A stretch of DNA of 52,502 nucleotides from positions 1-52,502 of the forward strand of contig JABFSH010000006.1 in NCBI GenBank assembly GCA_013140705.1, read 5' to 3'. Made by a program: the position numbers and the translations under genes. Shown here in pieces: positions 27,087 through 35,700 of the stretch (positions are counted from its first letter, which is position 1; each line of letters begins with the position of its first letter). The stretch comes from Methylococcaceae bacterium. GTDB lineage: Bacteria; Pseudomonadota; Gammaproteobacteria; Methylococcales; Methylomonadaceae. The notes beneath the pieces are model-generated. The model searched no databases. It had not been told where the DNA came from and saw only the letters and a list, made by a program, of their open reading frames with translations.

Positions 27087-28535
27087 TTAACCCACCGAAC
27101 CTTCCAAGCTAAGGCCTAACAAAGCTTGGGCTTCTACGGCAAACTCCATCGGAAGTTCCTTGAACACGGCTTTACAGAAGCCATTGACAATCATCGACAC
27201 GGCATCTTCTGCCGAAAGCCCGCGTTGCTGGCAAAAGAACAGCTGGTCTTCACTGATCTTGGATGTCGTCGCCTCGTGCTCGACCTGAGCGGATGGCTGT
27301 TTGACCTCGACATAGGGAAATGTATGCGCACCACATTTATCACCGACCAATAAAGAGTCACACTGGGTATAGTTACGGGCATAAGCTGCACTTTTTAGCA
27401 CCTTGACCAATCCGCGATAGGTATTCTGGCCTTTGCCCGCAGAGATACCTTTGGAAATAATCGTGCTACGCGTATTTTTACCGATATGAATCATCTTGGT
27501 GCCGGTATCCGCCTGCTGATAATTATTGGTCAAAGCCACCGAATAGAATTCTCCGACAGCATTGTCTCCGGTCAAAATACAGCTGGGATATTTCCAGGTA
27601 ATGGCCGAACCAGTTTCCACTTGCGTCCATGATACTTTGGAGTTATCGCCTCGACAATCAGCACGTTTGGTGACAAAGTTATAAATGCCGCCTTTACCCT
27701 CTTTGTCACCCGGATACCAGTTTTGTACCGTAGAGTATTTAATGGTTGCATCCTTCATGGCCACCAATTCCACTACTGCCGCATGCAGCTGATTTTCATC
27801 ACGCATTGGTGCTGTGCAGCCTTCAAGATAAGAGACATGACTACCTTCATCGGCAATAATTAAAGTCCGTTCGAATTGCCCGGTATTGGCAGCGTTGATT
27901 CTGAAGTAAGTCGACAATTCCATCGGACAGCGCACGCCTTTAGGGATATAAACAAACGAACCATCGGTAAATACCGCCGCATTTAAAGCCGCAAAATAAT
28001 TATCAGTATGCGGCACGACTGAACCCAGATATTGTTTGATTAAATCAGGATGATCGCGCAGCGCTTCGGAAATGGGGCAAAAAATAACTCCGGCGTCTTT
28101 CAGTTTGCCTTTAAAGGTCGTGGCCACTGACACGCTATCAAACACGGCATCGACGGCTACTCCGGCCAAACGCTCCTGCTCATCTAAAGGTATCCCCAGT
28201 TTTTTATAGGCCTCCAGGACTTGCGGGTCAATTTCATCCAGACTCTTGGGCCCGTCTTCCTTACGTTTTGGGGCTGAATAATAACTGATGGCTTGATAGT
28301 CTATGGGGTCGAACTTGACGAACGCCCATTCCGGAGACCTCATCGTCTGCCAGTGACGGAATGCCTTCAATCGATATTCCAGCATGAATTCGGGCTCATT
28401 TTTAACCTTGGACAGACGATGAATCACTTCTTCATCCAACCCAGGAGCGAAGGTTTCCGTTTCCAAAACCGTTACAAATCCCTGCTTGTAATCCTGGTTG
28501 ATCAGGTTATTGATTTCTTGCGTGCTTGCTGACAT
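27087..28535 (-). CDS. sufB: SUF scaffold subunit SufB
   Basis: The 482-aa protein contains the conserved [20 protein letters not shown] and [20 protein letters not shown] stretches and the C-terminal [22 protein letters not shown]. It receives sulfur and builds the cluster with SufC and SufD. Residues in the C-terminal core beta-helix ([13 protein letters not shown]) include the usual cysteine. It is the first structural gene of the suf operon, 87 bases downstream of the Rrf2 regulator. Confidence 0.97.
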   Translation of the reverse strand: MSASTQEINNLINQDYKQGFVTVLETETFAPGLDEEVIHRLSKVKNEPEFMLEYRLKAFRHWQTMRSPEWAFVKFDPIDYQAISYYSAPKRKEDGPKSLDEIDPQVLEAYKKLGIPLDEQERLAGVAVDAVFDSVSVATTFKGKLKDAGVIFCPISEALRDHPDLIKQYLGSVVPHTDNYFAALNAAVFTDGSFVYIPKGVRCPMELSTYFRINAANTGQFERTLIIADEGSHVSYLEGCTAPMRDENQLHAAVVELVAMKDATIKYSTVQNWYPGDKEGKGGIYNFVTKRADCRGDNSKVSWTQVETGSAITWKYPSCILTGDNAVGEFYSVALTNNYQQADTGTKMIHIGKNTRSTIISKGISAGKGQNTYRGLVKVLKSAAYARNYTQCDSLLVGDKCGAHTFPYVEVKQPSAQVEHEATTSKISEDQLFFCQQRGLSAEDAVSMIVNGFCKAVFKELPMEFAVEAQALLGLSLEGSVG

Positions 28536-28622
28536 AAAATTACTCTAAATTTGTATAGTCTGAAAATGCCTGACGTGTAACTCAGTGATATTGTGATCTC
28601 AGAAATCCAGAAACATTCTTAC

Positions 28623-29072
28623 TTACCGGAATAAACTGGCTACCGGCACCCTGATTTCCTCGGGTGCCCCAGTAGGTCTGATCATATCGGCCAAGGTTAC
28701 TGATTCCAATGCATTATGAATTGTCAGGTTAATCAGGTTCCAGTTACTTCGGATGCCACACCCGGAGGCTTGCTCGCAGCCCTGATGAGAAATACTGCAT
28801 TCGGTCAGTGCAATAGGCCCCTCTAATGCGCTAATAACAGTAGCCACTGATATCTTTTCCGGCAAACGCGCCAAACCATAGCCGCCTTTAGAGCCGCGAG
28901 TTGAAACCAGCACGTTTGCGTTAACCAGCAATTTAAGAATTTTACTGACCGTAGGTAGCGCAATACCGGTTATTGAAGCAATCTCGATTGCCGCATGGAC
29001 TTGCTTACCATTCTTGGCCATATGACTTAATATTACCGTTGCATAATCAGTCAGTTTACTCAGTCTTAGCAT
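28623..29072 (-). CDS. Rrf2-family regulator of the SUF operon
   Basis: The 149-aa protein has an N-terminal winged helix (MLRLSKLTDYATVILSHMAKN, TVSKILKLLVNANVLVSTRGSKGGYGLARL) and three cysteines in ECSISHQGCEQASGCGI that can hold a [2Fe-2S] or [4Fe-4S] cluster. This is the SUF-type regulator known next to sufBCDSU in many gammaproteobacteria, related to but distinct from IscR. It probably senses Fe-S status and represses its own operon. A 13-base site matching the IscR type-1 motif lies 102 bases upstream. The gene is the first of the suf transcript. Confidence 0.9.
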   Translation of the reverse strand: MLRLSKLTDYATVILSHMAKNGKQVHAAIEIASITGIALPTVSKILKLLVNANVLVSTRGSKGGYGLARLPEKISVATVISALEGPIALTECSISHQGCEQASGCGIRSNWNLINLTIHNALESVTLADMIRPTGAPEEIRVPVASLFR

Positions 29073-29139
29073 AAAAAAAGGTCCACAAATTCACTGTCGC
29101 TAATTCAAGAATAATGATCACCAAACCATTATTCCCCCC

Positions 29140-29161
29140 GACAATAAATTTCTTTATTGTC
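29140..29161. promoter_or_regulatory. Perfect 9-bp inverted repeat upstream of the suf regulator
   Basis: GACAATAAA (29140-29148) and TTTATTGTC (29153-29161) form a perfect inverted repeat with a four-base spacer, about 70 bases before the regulator start. It is AT-rich and could be an operator or an RNA hairpin in the leader. A run of six C lies beside it. Confidence 0.6.
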
Positions 29162-29173
29162 ATTCAAATTCAG

Positions 29174-29186
29174 GACTATTTTAGTA
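29174..29186. promoter_or_regulatory. IscR type-1-like operator upstream of the suf regulator
   Basis: GACTATTTTAGTA fits the core GACTRWWWYAGTC of the IscR [2Fe-2S] type-1 site at 12 of 13 positions. The adjacent ACTATTTTA direct repeat and an ACTAT/ATAGT inverted pair extend the symmetry. Its location about 100 bases before the Rrf2 gene suggests autorepression of the suf operon. The stretch 29073-29313 holds no gene. Confidence 0.6.
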
Positions 29187-29313
29187 CTATTTTATTTCAT
29201 AGTAAAGAAGTTGGTTATTATTTATTGGGGGGATTGATGTTTGCTTAATTTTTAGCGATTCGGCAAAACGAGGCGTTCATAGCAACTAATGTCGACAAAT
29301 TTCCATAGGTATT

Positions 29314-29715
29314 TTAAAGATCATTTAACATCGCCTCCACATTTTGAGCCGCCTTATCACAGGCTTCAGCAGATTTTTCAACACGCCGCAGCAATGAAAC
29401 GGCAATATTCAAGCCATCAATATCGCGAGAAGCGTATTCATTGATTGGACTACAAATTTCCTGCATCTGCTGTTCAGCCTTTACCAATGACTGCTGCAAT
29501 TCAATTTCACCACTTTCCATCAAGATCATGATTTGACTGGTAACATGATTCTGCAATCGGAATACATCTTCCACATACTTCGCAAATTCTTCCCGAGTTC
29601 TACCCTCAGATCCATACCCTCCAAATAAAGGAATGGAACAAGCAGACAAAAACGATATCAATAAAAAAAGGATGGTCCTGATAATGTGATCCAATTGTTT
29701 ATTCCATTTTGCCAT
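29314..29715 (-). CDS. Small hypothetical lipoprotein, 133 aa
   Basis: I choose the ATG at 29715, where a lipoprotein signal begins (MAKWNKQLDHIIRTILFLLI, then FLSAC with lipidation at Cys). An earlier ATG at 29799 would put 28 polar residues in front of it. After the cysteine the mature chain is polar and helical, with a probable coiled coil between about 60 and 100 (FAKYVEDVFRLQNHVTSQIMILMES, LVKAEQQMQEI). I recognise no family. It is divergent from the EHD-like gene 225 bases away. Confidence 0.65.
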   Translation of the reverse strand: MAKWNKQLDHIIRTILFLLISFLSACSIPLFGGYGSEGRTREEFAKYVEDVFRLQNHVTSQIMILMESGEIELQQSLVKAEQQMQEICSPINEYASRDIDGLNIAVSLLRRVEKSAEACDKAAQNVEAMLNDL

Positions 29716-29940
29716 GTTATCGACGAACCCATTAGAGTCAGCTTGTTTCTTGCTAAATATACTATAAATCGACCGCCCCAAGCATTCATTGTATTGCAAA
29801 ATGCATTAACCTCAGCGACTTAAAGCAATTAAAAATCCCTTTTACATTTTCCTCGTTTTTTGTATGATCCATACATTGGTCAGTGTATACTTCAGTACCA
29901 AAATAACTATAAAAAACCTAACAAAAAAGGTGGCAACCTG

Positions 29941-31344
29941 ATGACTGAGAAGACAACAAGCAAATATCTGCTCAACCTTGAAAAACACTTTGCGAATGAC
30001 AGTCCTGTATTGCTGAAAGCTGCGAAAATCTTTCACAGCCTTGACCAGGTAGAATATGATTTAGGACTCATTGAATCGGAAGAAACCACAGCTTGCAAAA
30101 ATTCATGGTGGCCAATAATCAGCCTTATCGGAGGCAATTCTACTGCCAAATCCCGATTTGTGAACAGTTATCTTGGCTCCGAACAGTTACTATCCGGCAT
30201 CCAGGCATCCAGTCACAAATTCTCCGTCTTTCTCAATAATAACCAACCAAACTCTACAACATTGCCGGGCACGGCTTTAGATGTCGATCCCCGCTATCCT
30301 TTCTATCAGATAAGCCGTAAGCTTGAACAACAACAAACGGGCGAAGGCAGTCACGTTAATTCTTACCTGGAAATTAAAACGGTTAGCAGCGAACGATTAA
30401 AAGGAAAACTCATTATTGATGCTCCGAACTTCAGCGTAGCTCAAGCCACCCCTGTTATTTCTTTCTTAGCCAAGCATGTTGTCGAGCAGTCAGACCTGAT
30501 ATTTGTCTTTACCGATACATTTGACACCCCCACCCCCCTGGTTGATGAGCTCATACAGTTGATCAACGAACACCAAGATTCGAACAAGTTTGTTTATCTT
30601 ATTGACGCACCATCGACAACCTTCTTCCCAACAAGTAACACAGACCATCTTGTTTCATGGCAGAGAAAACTGGCGGATCTAGGCTTAAACACAGGGCAAA
30701 TTATTGTATTGCCAAGCACCCAATCTAACACTGGCAGCCAAAATCAATTGGCTTTTGCAGAAATTGATCAACGCATGGCTAATGTTGCTCATGACAGAAC
30801 CTATCGTATTCTGAATTCGTTGGAAAAGAGCATCAGTGATATCGAAGAAATAGTCATTCCTGAAGTCAGAAATGCCAACGCTATCTGGAAAGAACGCGTT
30901 AACATATCCAGTTTAGTGATTTTGGCATTTATCATCACATTGAGTCTATTTGCAGAAATCAATTCCGGCATCGTATTATCGACCCTTGTTGACCCCATTC
31001 TAGGACCGGCATCCCTTCTCATAGTCTGTACGTTCATGATACCTGTGCACATTGTTTCCAGTAGGATGCACGCCAAATTCATTATTAATCAGTTGACCGC
31101 AAGACAAAAAGAACTGCACTTGCTGGAAAATCTGTCCAGCTTATTTGAAAAAAATCTAACGTTTTCTCGAATGCTACTTCCGTTGAGCGAACCAGCCGGC
31201 TGGACTAAAAAAACTAAATCACGGCTTTCGCAACTATCTGATAAAACCAAAGAACTGGTGCAATCATTAAATGATAGCTTTGGCGCTTATGATGAAATAA
31301 CGGGGATAAATTCAGACCCTCATAATTTTAAAGACTTCCCATAA
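29941..31344 (+). CDS. EHD/dynamin-like membrane protein with degenerate GTPase motifs
   Basis: The start is ATG 29941, with AAAGGTGG ten bases upstream. The 467-aa protein has GGNSTAKS at residues 64-71 where a dynamin/EHD G1 would read GxxSTGKT. Residues 108-121 (LPGTALDVDPRYPF) match the EHD motif PGNALVVDPxxPF. The G3 analogue LIIDAPNF (157-164) replaces DTPG, and the G4 position (near 210) has LIDAPS instead of NKAD. Two membrane helices follow, near 321-340 and 353-372, then a helical C-terminus. EHD and dynamin proteins remodel membranes. The motif changes suggest weak or lost GTP hydrolysis. The similarity was seen by eye; function is unknown. Downstream are a membrane protein (60 bases) and a FlgO-type lipoprotein. 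Confidence 0.7.
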   Translation: MTEKTTSKYLLNLEKHFANDSPVLLKAAKIFHSLDQVEYDLGLIESEETTACKNSWWPIISLIGGNSTAKSRFVNSYLGSEQLLSGIQASSHKFSVFLNNNQPNSTTLPGTALDVDPRYPFYQISRKLEQQQTGEGSHVNSYLEIKTVSSERLKGKLIIDAPNFSVAQATPVISFLAKHVVEQSDLIFVFTDTFDTPTPLVDELIQLINEHQDSNKFVYLIDAPSTTFFPTSNTDHLVSWQRKLADLGLNTGQIIVLPSTQSNTGSQNQLAFAEIDQRMANVAHDRTYRILNSLEKSISDIEEIVIPEVRNANAIWKERVNISSLVILAFIITLSLFAEINSGIVLSTLVDPILGPASLLIVCTFMIPVHIVSSRMHAKFIINQLTARQKELHLLENLSSLFEKNLTFSRMLLPLSEPAGWTKKTKSRLSQLSDKTKELVQSLNDSFGAYDEITGINSDPHNFKDFP

Positions 31345-31404
31345 TGGCTGGTTTTTTCAGGGATATCAAAATAACAATAAAAACTGCTTGGTCTCTCATT
31401 CTCA

Positions 31405-31902
31405 ATGGATACTTTGAAGCAATACATACAACTCTGTTGGTTCCGCAATAATCCACTGGAGTTAAAAAGGTCCGCCAGTTTATTTAAAAAAAATCTGCTG
31501 TTTTCCTTCATTATCGAATACTTGATGCAGGCGAACATGACCGATGATCCTTTAGAGTCGTTTTATGAAGTCACTTTTGAAACACTATTGACTCTATTTT
31601 TTATTGGCGTCATCCTTTTTTTCAATAAAACCTTATACGCATATATACAAGTATCGACAGCGATCTTGGTTTGCGCAAACGTAGTCTCTCTGTTTATTGT
31701 GCCAGTTGCAGTATGGCTAACTGTCAGTGAAGATGCGTTGAGCTATTATGTACTGAGCCTGCTTGTAATCTGGGATTATGCGCTCGTAACCTATATTTTC
31801 AAACAGACGTTAAATATCAATCTACCTGCCAGTATTGCTCTTGCCCTTCTGTACTTTACTCTGACTTACTTCGGTGCATTTGCTCTAGGCCAGATGATTT
31901 GA
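31405..31902 (+). CDS. Polytopic membrane protein, 165 aa
   Basis: The N-terminal 50 residues are cytoplasmic (MDTLKQYIQLCWFRNNPLEL) and four hydrophobic segments follow: about 60-75, 80-105, 110-130 and 135-160. I do not know the family. The layout (amphipathic N-terminus then four helices) is like that of small integral membrane proteins that partner with other membrane complexes. The gene starts 60 bases after the EHD-like gene and 217 bases before the FlgO-type lipoprotein gene, in the same direction. No strong Shine-Dalgarno sequence is visible before the ATG. Confidence 0.65.
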   Translation: MDTLKQYIQLCWFRNNPLELKRSASLFKKNLLFSFIIEYLMQANMTDDPLESFYEVTFETLLTLFFIGVILFFNKTLYAYIQVSTAILVCANVVSLFIVPVAVWLTVSEDALSYYVLSLLVIWDYALVTYIFKQTLNINLPASIALALLYFTLTYFGAFALGQMI

Positions 31903-32119
31903 CCATTATTCAATTTGCTTGCCCGCACAACAATTAACACTGTAACATTTCCATAAAAGAAGGTAACAACAATCTTAAATCCGGCAGATTGTAAGGCACG
32001 TTTTAGCAGTGCCGTTGCTACTTACTCAATAAACAACTACAGTTAGTGCATGCTTTAACTTTCTGCTTTAAACCAGATCATTGATCCAAACTCAACGACT
32101 CATAACCAAGAGATATTTC

Positions 32120-32761
32120 ATGTTATCAAAAGCTTCCATTATTCCCGTTCTGTTGCTGGCTGCATTAAGCAGCTGCGGAATTAACCGCTATTTCGATGCC
32201 AAAGATGCCGATCTAATCGAAGTTAGTAACGATGTTACTGACGAGTTAAGAGAAAAAGCAATGCGCTCAATACCAAAGAATTCTTTAATATTGGTTAGCA
32301 CCTTGCTGAATGTGAATGATCGACAAGAAACATCCGCATTTGGCCGAATAATTTCAGACCAGATCGCATCTTCCTTTCATAATTCCGGCTTTAGGATTAT
32401 CGGCATGGAACTACCCATTGATCTCTTTTCAATGAAAGAAGGCGGCACACTTCATCTCACTGATGAAATAAAAACAATGCTAAAACCATACAATGGCGCA
32501 GTTATAGTAGGCGGTGTTTATGCTGCCGGTAAACGCAATACGTATGTTTCGTTAAGAATTGTGGATCTCTATACCAAAAACATCATTTCATCCACAGACA
32601 TTTCCATCCCCATGGGGCCAGACGCTAGAAAACTACTTCAGTCAGAGAAATTAAACCCGGATGGGTCACCCATTTCTTCAGATAAAGCTCCTGCAGAAAG
32701 CTTGACCCCAGCCGACAGCACAAAAGCTCCTGAAGAAACGGTTGAGGATTACCAAAAATAA
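32120..32761 (+). CDS. FlgO-domain lipoprotein, 213 aa
   Basis: The chosen ATG at 32120 opens a lipoprotein signal (MLSKASIIPVLLLAALSSC, lipobox LSSC). Residues about 40-170 match the FlgO domain known from Vibrio: NSLILVSTLLNVNDRQETSAFGRIISDQIASSF, then GGVYAAGKRNTYVSLRIVD. The C-terminal 35 residues are disordered and Pro/Ala/Ser/Glu-rich. FlgO in Vibrio helps flagellar outer-membrane stability, but here it stands away from the flagellar cluster and next to an EHD-like gene, so an envelope role not tied to flagella is possible. A terminator follows 90 bases later. Confidence 0.8.
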   Translation: MLSKASIIPVLLLAALSSCGINRYFDAKDADLIEVSNDVTDELREKAMRSIPKNSLILVSTLLNVNDRQETSAFGRIISDQIASSFHNSGFRIIGMELPIDLFSMKEGGTLHLTDEIKTMLKPYNGAVIVGGVYAAGKRNTYVSLRIVDLYTKNIISSTDISIPMGPDARKLLQSEKLNPDGSPISSDKAPAESLTPADSTKAPEETVEDYQK

Positions 32762-32852
32762 TACGCCTAACTAATCATTTTTCGACATTCAAATTTCGGA
32801 CAGTAACTTTGTTACGCCGACATCTGAATTTTGGAGAACAGTACAGACCATT

Positions 32853-32880
32853 AAAAAGCCATCGCTTTGGGCTTTTGTTT
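32853..32880 (+). terminator. Rho-independent terminator after the FlgO-domain gene
   Basis: AAAAGCC (32854-32860) pairs with GGCTTTT (32870-32876) around a 9-base loop, followed by GTTT. It ends the FlgO-type gene transcript. Confidence 0.7.
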
Positions 32881-32924
32881 AGACCATGTTTTGAACCTAT
32901 TGAACACGGTCTAAAACATTTTTT
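32878..32924. terminator. Long hairpin between FlgO-type and winged-helix genes
   Basis: TTTAGACC (32878-32885) pairs with GGTCTAAA (32908-32915), and TGTT with AACA just inside. On the plus strand it is followed by ACATTTTTT. On the minus strand it follows the winged-helix gene by 18 bases. It could end transcription from both sides. Confidence 0.6.
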
Positions 32925-32932
32925 AGATTAGC

Positions 32933-33133
32933 TCATGACTTCAGCGAAAGCGTCTCGACACGGCCTATTGTTTCAATTAGTAATTTATCTTCTTTTAACA
33001 ACCAACCAATGACTCGCTGCACGTCATTCTTACTAATTTCGGTTTCATTGGCAATCTTTGACACACTTGTGGGTCCATTCTTATCCAGATAATTCCAGAT
33101 TTTACCCGCAGCAACACCTATACTATCAACCAT
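32933..33133 (-). CDS. Small winged helix-turn-helix protein (DUF2582)
   Basis: This 66-residue protein (VDSIGVAAGKIWNYLDKNGP, TSVSKIANETEISKNDVQRV) is a single winged-helix domain of the DUF2582 family. Such proteins are thought to bind nucleic acid or act as small adaptors; no partner is known. It is transcribed in the same direction as minCDE, 50 bases after minE, and might share its transcript. The ATG at 33133 follows AAGGAGAC nine bases upstream, a good ribosome-binding site. Confidence 0.8.
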   Translation of the reverse strand: MVDSIGVAAGKIWNYLDKNGPTSVSKIANETEISKNDVQRVIGWLLKEDKLLIETIGRVETLSLKS

Positions 33134-33183
33134 CTCAAGTCTCCTTAAGCAAATATAAACATATTATTTATGAAATGAACTCA

Positions 33184-33450
33184 TTATGAATTTTTTGCAT
33201 GAATATCTGGCAAAACTATATTCAATTCAAGCGTTTCCTGCTCATCATCTTGTTCAAAATTTACCGATATAGCATCTTGACCAACATTAATATATTTCCG
33301 GACGACTTCCAATAATTCTTTTTGTAATTGAGGAAGGTAGGACGGTTGATTGCGAGAAGACCGTTCATGAGCAACCAGAATTTGCAGCCTCTCTTTTGCA
33401 AGCACCGCTGAGCTTGCTTTAGATATTTTAAAATAATCCAGTAAACTCAT
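33184..33450 (-). CDS. minE: Cell division topological specificity factor MinE
   Basis: The 88-aa protein has the N-terminal membrane helix and MinD-binding region (MSLLDYFKISK..SAVLAKERLQILVAHERS) and the C-terminal dimerisation part (VGQDAISVNFEQDDEQETLELNIVLP). It stimulates MinD ATPase to set up the pole-to-pole or polar ring pattern that places division at midcell. The start codon overlaps the minD stop by one base. Confidence 0.96.
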   Translation of the reverse strand: MSLLDYFKISKASSAVLAKERLQILVAHERSSRNQPSYLPQLQKELLEVVRKYINVGQDAISVNFEQDDEQETLELNIVLPDIHAKNS

Positions 33451-34262
33451 TATTTACTCCGGTTGAAAAGCTTCCCAAAAAACCCTTTTTTATCATCGAT
33501 GAATCGATGCGGCCTGTCTTCGCCCAAATAACGAGCAACAATATCGATATAGGCTTGACCCGCATCGCTTTTTTCATCAAGAATGACAGGCAAACCTGAG
33601 TTCGATGCATTTAATACAGACTTTGACTCTGGTATCACGCCCAACAAATGGAGCGACAATATTTCTTGCACATCATCCACACTTAACATTTCACCCAACT
33701 TCACTCGCTCAGGAGAATAACGTGTTAACAACAAATATTCTTTTATGGGTTCTTGGTTTTGCTCAGCTCTGCGCGATTTGCTCGACAAAATACCTAGCAT
33801 TCGATCTGAGTCACGGACGGATGATACTTCGGGGTTGGTTACCACAAATGCGTCATCCGCATAGTACATGGCTAAATGAGCTCCTTTTTCTATGCCCGCC
33901 GGTGAATCACATACAATATATTTAAAATCTTTTGCTAAATCCTCAAGTATTTTTCCTACGCCTTCTTGACTTAGCGCATCCTTATCACGTGTCTGGGAAG
34001 CGGGCAGAATATAAAGCTGATTACAGTTTTTATCACGAATTAACGCCTGATTTAAGGTGGCTTCTCCATTAATAACATTGATAAAGTCATAAACAACGCG
34101 GCGCTCACAACCCATAATCAAGTCCAAATTACGCAACCCCACATCAAAATCTATGACGGCTGTTTTATGGCCTTTTTTGGCTAAACCCATAGCGATGGCT
34201 GCACTTGTTGTTGTTTTGCCAACCCCCCCCTTACCAGATGTTACTACAATAATTCTTGCCAA
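33450..34262 (-). CDS. minD: Septum-site-determining ATPase MinD
   Basis: The 270-aa protein has the deviant Walker A (GKGGVGKTTT, residues 10-19), IDFDVGLRNLD, and the C-terminal membrane-targeting helix (FIDDKKGFFGKLFNR). It binds the membrane with ATP, recruits MinC and is released by MinE. It is 25 bases downstream of minC. It is one of two MinD-type ATPases in the window; the other is FleN. Confidence 0.97.
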   Translation of the reverse strand: MARIIVVTSGKGGVGKTTTSAAIAMGLAKKGHKTAVIDFDVGLRNLDLIMGCERRVVYDFINVINGEATLNQALIRDKNCNQLYILPASQTRDKDALSQEGVGKILEDLAKDFKYIVCDSPAGIEKGAHLAMYYADDAFVVTNPEVSSVRDSDRMLGILSSKSRRAEQNQEPIKEYLLLTRYSPERVKLGEMLSVDDVQEILSLHLLGVIPESKSVLNASNSGLPVILDEKSDAGQAYIDIVARYLGEDRPHRFIDDKKGFFGKLFNRSK

Positions 34263-34287
34263 TTGATTTTCCTCTTCGTTAGTGAAA

Positions 34288-35043
34288 TTACAAAATATCT
34301 TTAATTATTAAATTGTCGTTTTGTAAGTAGACCTGAACAGGCTTATTGCGTACTGTTTCATCCAAATCTTCGCTGATCTTATAAGTTCCGGCGATTGAAA
34401 CAAGCTCCGCCTGCAAATCCGAACAGAAAATTCGTGCCTCCAGGTTACCTTGCACACCCGCTAAGGCTCGCCCTCTCAGGACACTGTAAACGTGAATATT
34501 GCCTTCTGCCATAATTTCGGCGCCCGCACTGACTTGCGCCAAAACAACCAAATCGCCTGACGCATAGATTCGTTGCCCAGAGCGGATGGGTTGTGTAATC
34601 AATGTAGTCGATGAGTTTTCTGAGCCTATCGATTCTTTAGATGTTTCAACAACAGGATAGGGCTGAATAGTTTTTTGTTTCTGGGACTCGATCAAACCAG
34701 CGCTACTGGTTATTGAATAAACAGGAAGCCCTAAACCAACTGCCTGCGTATTTTGCTGTACATTGCCGCCACGCACGCCCACCGGCAACAACCCCAGATT
34801 CCTAATGAGTCCAATCAATTGTTCAACTTCAAAGTCAATGCTTTGTTTGTTTAATTCCTGTAAATCCAGGATTAAAGGGGAATTCTTGAAAAACTCTGGC
34901 GCCAACTGGATTTTTGCCTGGAGCTGCTCATCAATAAGCGTCAGATCGTTACTAGTTAAAACTAATACCGGTACTGAAAAAGTGCTGCTCTTAAATTCCA
35001 GAACAGGTGGGTTATAGGGTGTTTTTTTCGAGTCTGTCGACAT
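34288..35043 (-). CDS. minC: Septum-site-determining protein MinC
   Basis: The 251-aa protein has an N-terminal FtsZ-binding domain and a C-terminal beta-helix (IRSGQRIYASGDLVVLAQVSAGAEIMAEGNIHVYSVLRGRALAG) that dimerises and binds MinD. It blocks FtsZ assembly away from midcell. The 252-base gap up to the rpsI terminator (35044-35295) should contain the minCDE promoter; I could not pick one with confidence. Confidence 0.96.
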   Translation of the reverse strand: MSTDSKKTPYNPPVLEFKSSTFSVPVLVLTSNDLTLIDEQLQAKIQLAPEFFKNSPLILDLQELNKQSIDFEVEQLIGLIRNLGLLPVGVRGGNVQQNTQAVGLGLPVYSITSSAGLIESQKQKTIQPYPVVETSKESIGSENSSTTLITQPIRSGQRIYASGDLVVLAQVSAGAEIMAEGNIHVYSVLRGRALAGVQGNLEARIFCSDLQAELVSIAGTYKISEDLDETVRNKPVQVYLQNDNLIIKDIL

Positions 35044-35244
35044 CCGTTAGTTCTGATAAGTCATTTGTGAATTGATTCTAACATTTGTACTAAAAAAAAT
35101 CATTTCCGAAAAGTTAATAATTTATCAAAAAGACAACAGATTAAGTCATTAACCTCAAGAAAATTATAAGACGTGCACAGCCGATAGTCTAAATGCAATA
35201 GAATCTGGCCCGGGAAATCTTGTCCTATCTTAGGAATTCTGGCA

Positions 35245-35276
35245 TAAAAAAAGGCAGCATCCCTGCGAATGCTGCC
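35245..35276 (-). terminator. Terminator of the rplM-rpsI operon
   Basis: On the minus strand GGCAGCAT (35269-35276) pairs perfectly with ATGCTGCC (35253-35260) around an 8-base loop, followed by a T run (35246-35252). It starts 19 bases after the rpsI stop. This is one of the clearest terminators in the window. Confidence 0.92.
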
Positions 35277-35295
35277 CCAGCGTCCATGATAACAA

Positions 35296-35688
35296 TTAAC
35301 GTTTTGAGTATTGAGGACGCTTTCTAGCTTTATGTAAACCGATCTTCTTACGTTCTACGATACGAGAATCACGGGTAACAAAGCCAGCTTTTCTTAGAAG
35401 CGGCCGCAAGGTCTCATCGTATTCCATCAACGCACGTGTCAATCCGTGCCTTATTGCTCCTGCCTGACCTGATGGGCCACCGCCCGATACAATAACATTA
35501 ATATCGAACTGGCTTTCCATGCTCACGCATTCAAGAGGCTGACGAGAAACCATTTGATCTGTCTTACGACCAAAATAATCTTCGATTGCTTTTTTATTGA
35601 TAATAATTTTCCCAGTACCAGCTGTAGCGTAAACACGTGCTATTGCACTTTTACGACGACCGGTACCATAATATTGGGTTGATGCCAT
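35296..35688 (-). CDS. rpsI: Ribosomal protein S9
   Basis: The 130-aa protein has the S9 features [35 protein letters not shown] and the basic C-terminal tail ([11 protein letters not shown]) that contacts tRNA in the P site. It is co-transcribed with rplM (11-base gap) and ends before a strong terminator. Confidence 0.98.
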   Translation of the reverse strand: MASTQYYGTGRRKSAIARVYATAGTGKIIINKKAIEDYFGRKTDQMVSRQPLECVSMESQFDINVIVSGGGPSGQAGAIRHGLTRALMEYDETLRPLLRKAGFVTRDSRIVERKKIGLHKARKRPQYSKR

Positions 35689-35700
35689 GGTCTTACTCGC

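Noticed and set aside
34288-35295. MinC upstream region as a riboswitch
   Set aside because: Only AT-rich sequence is seen; no conserved aptamer motif was recognised.
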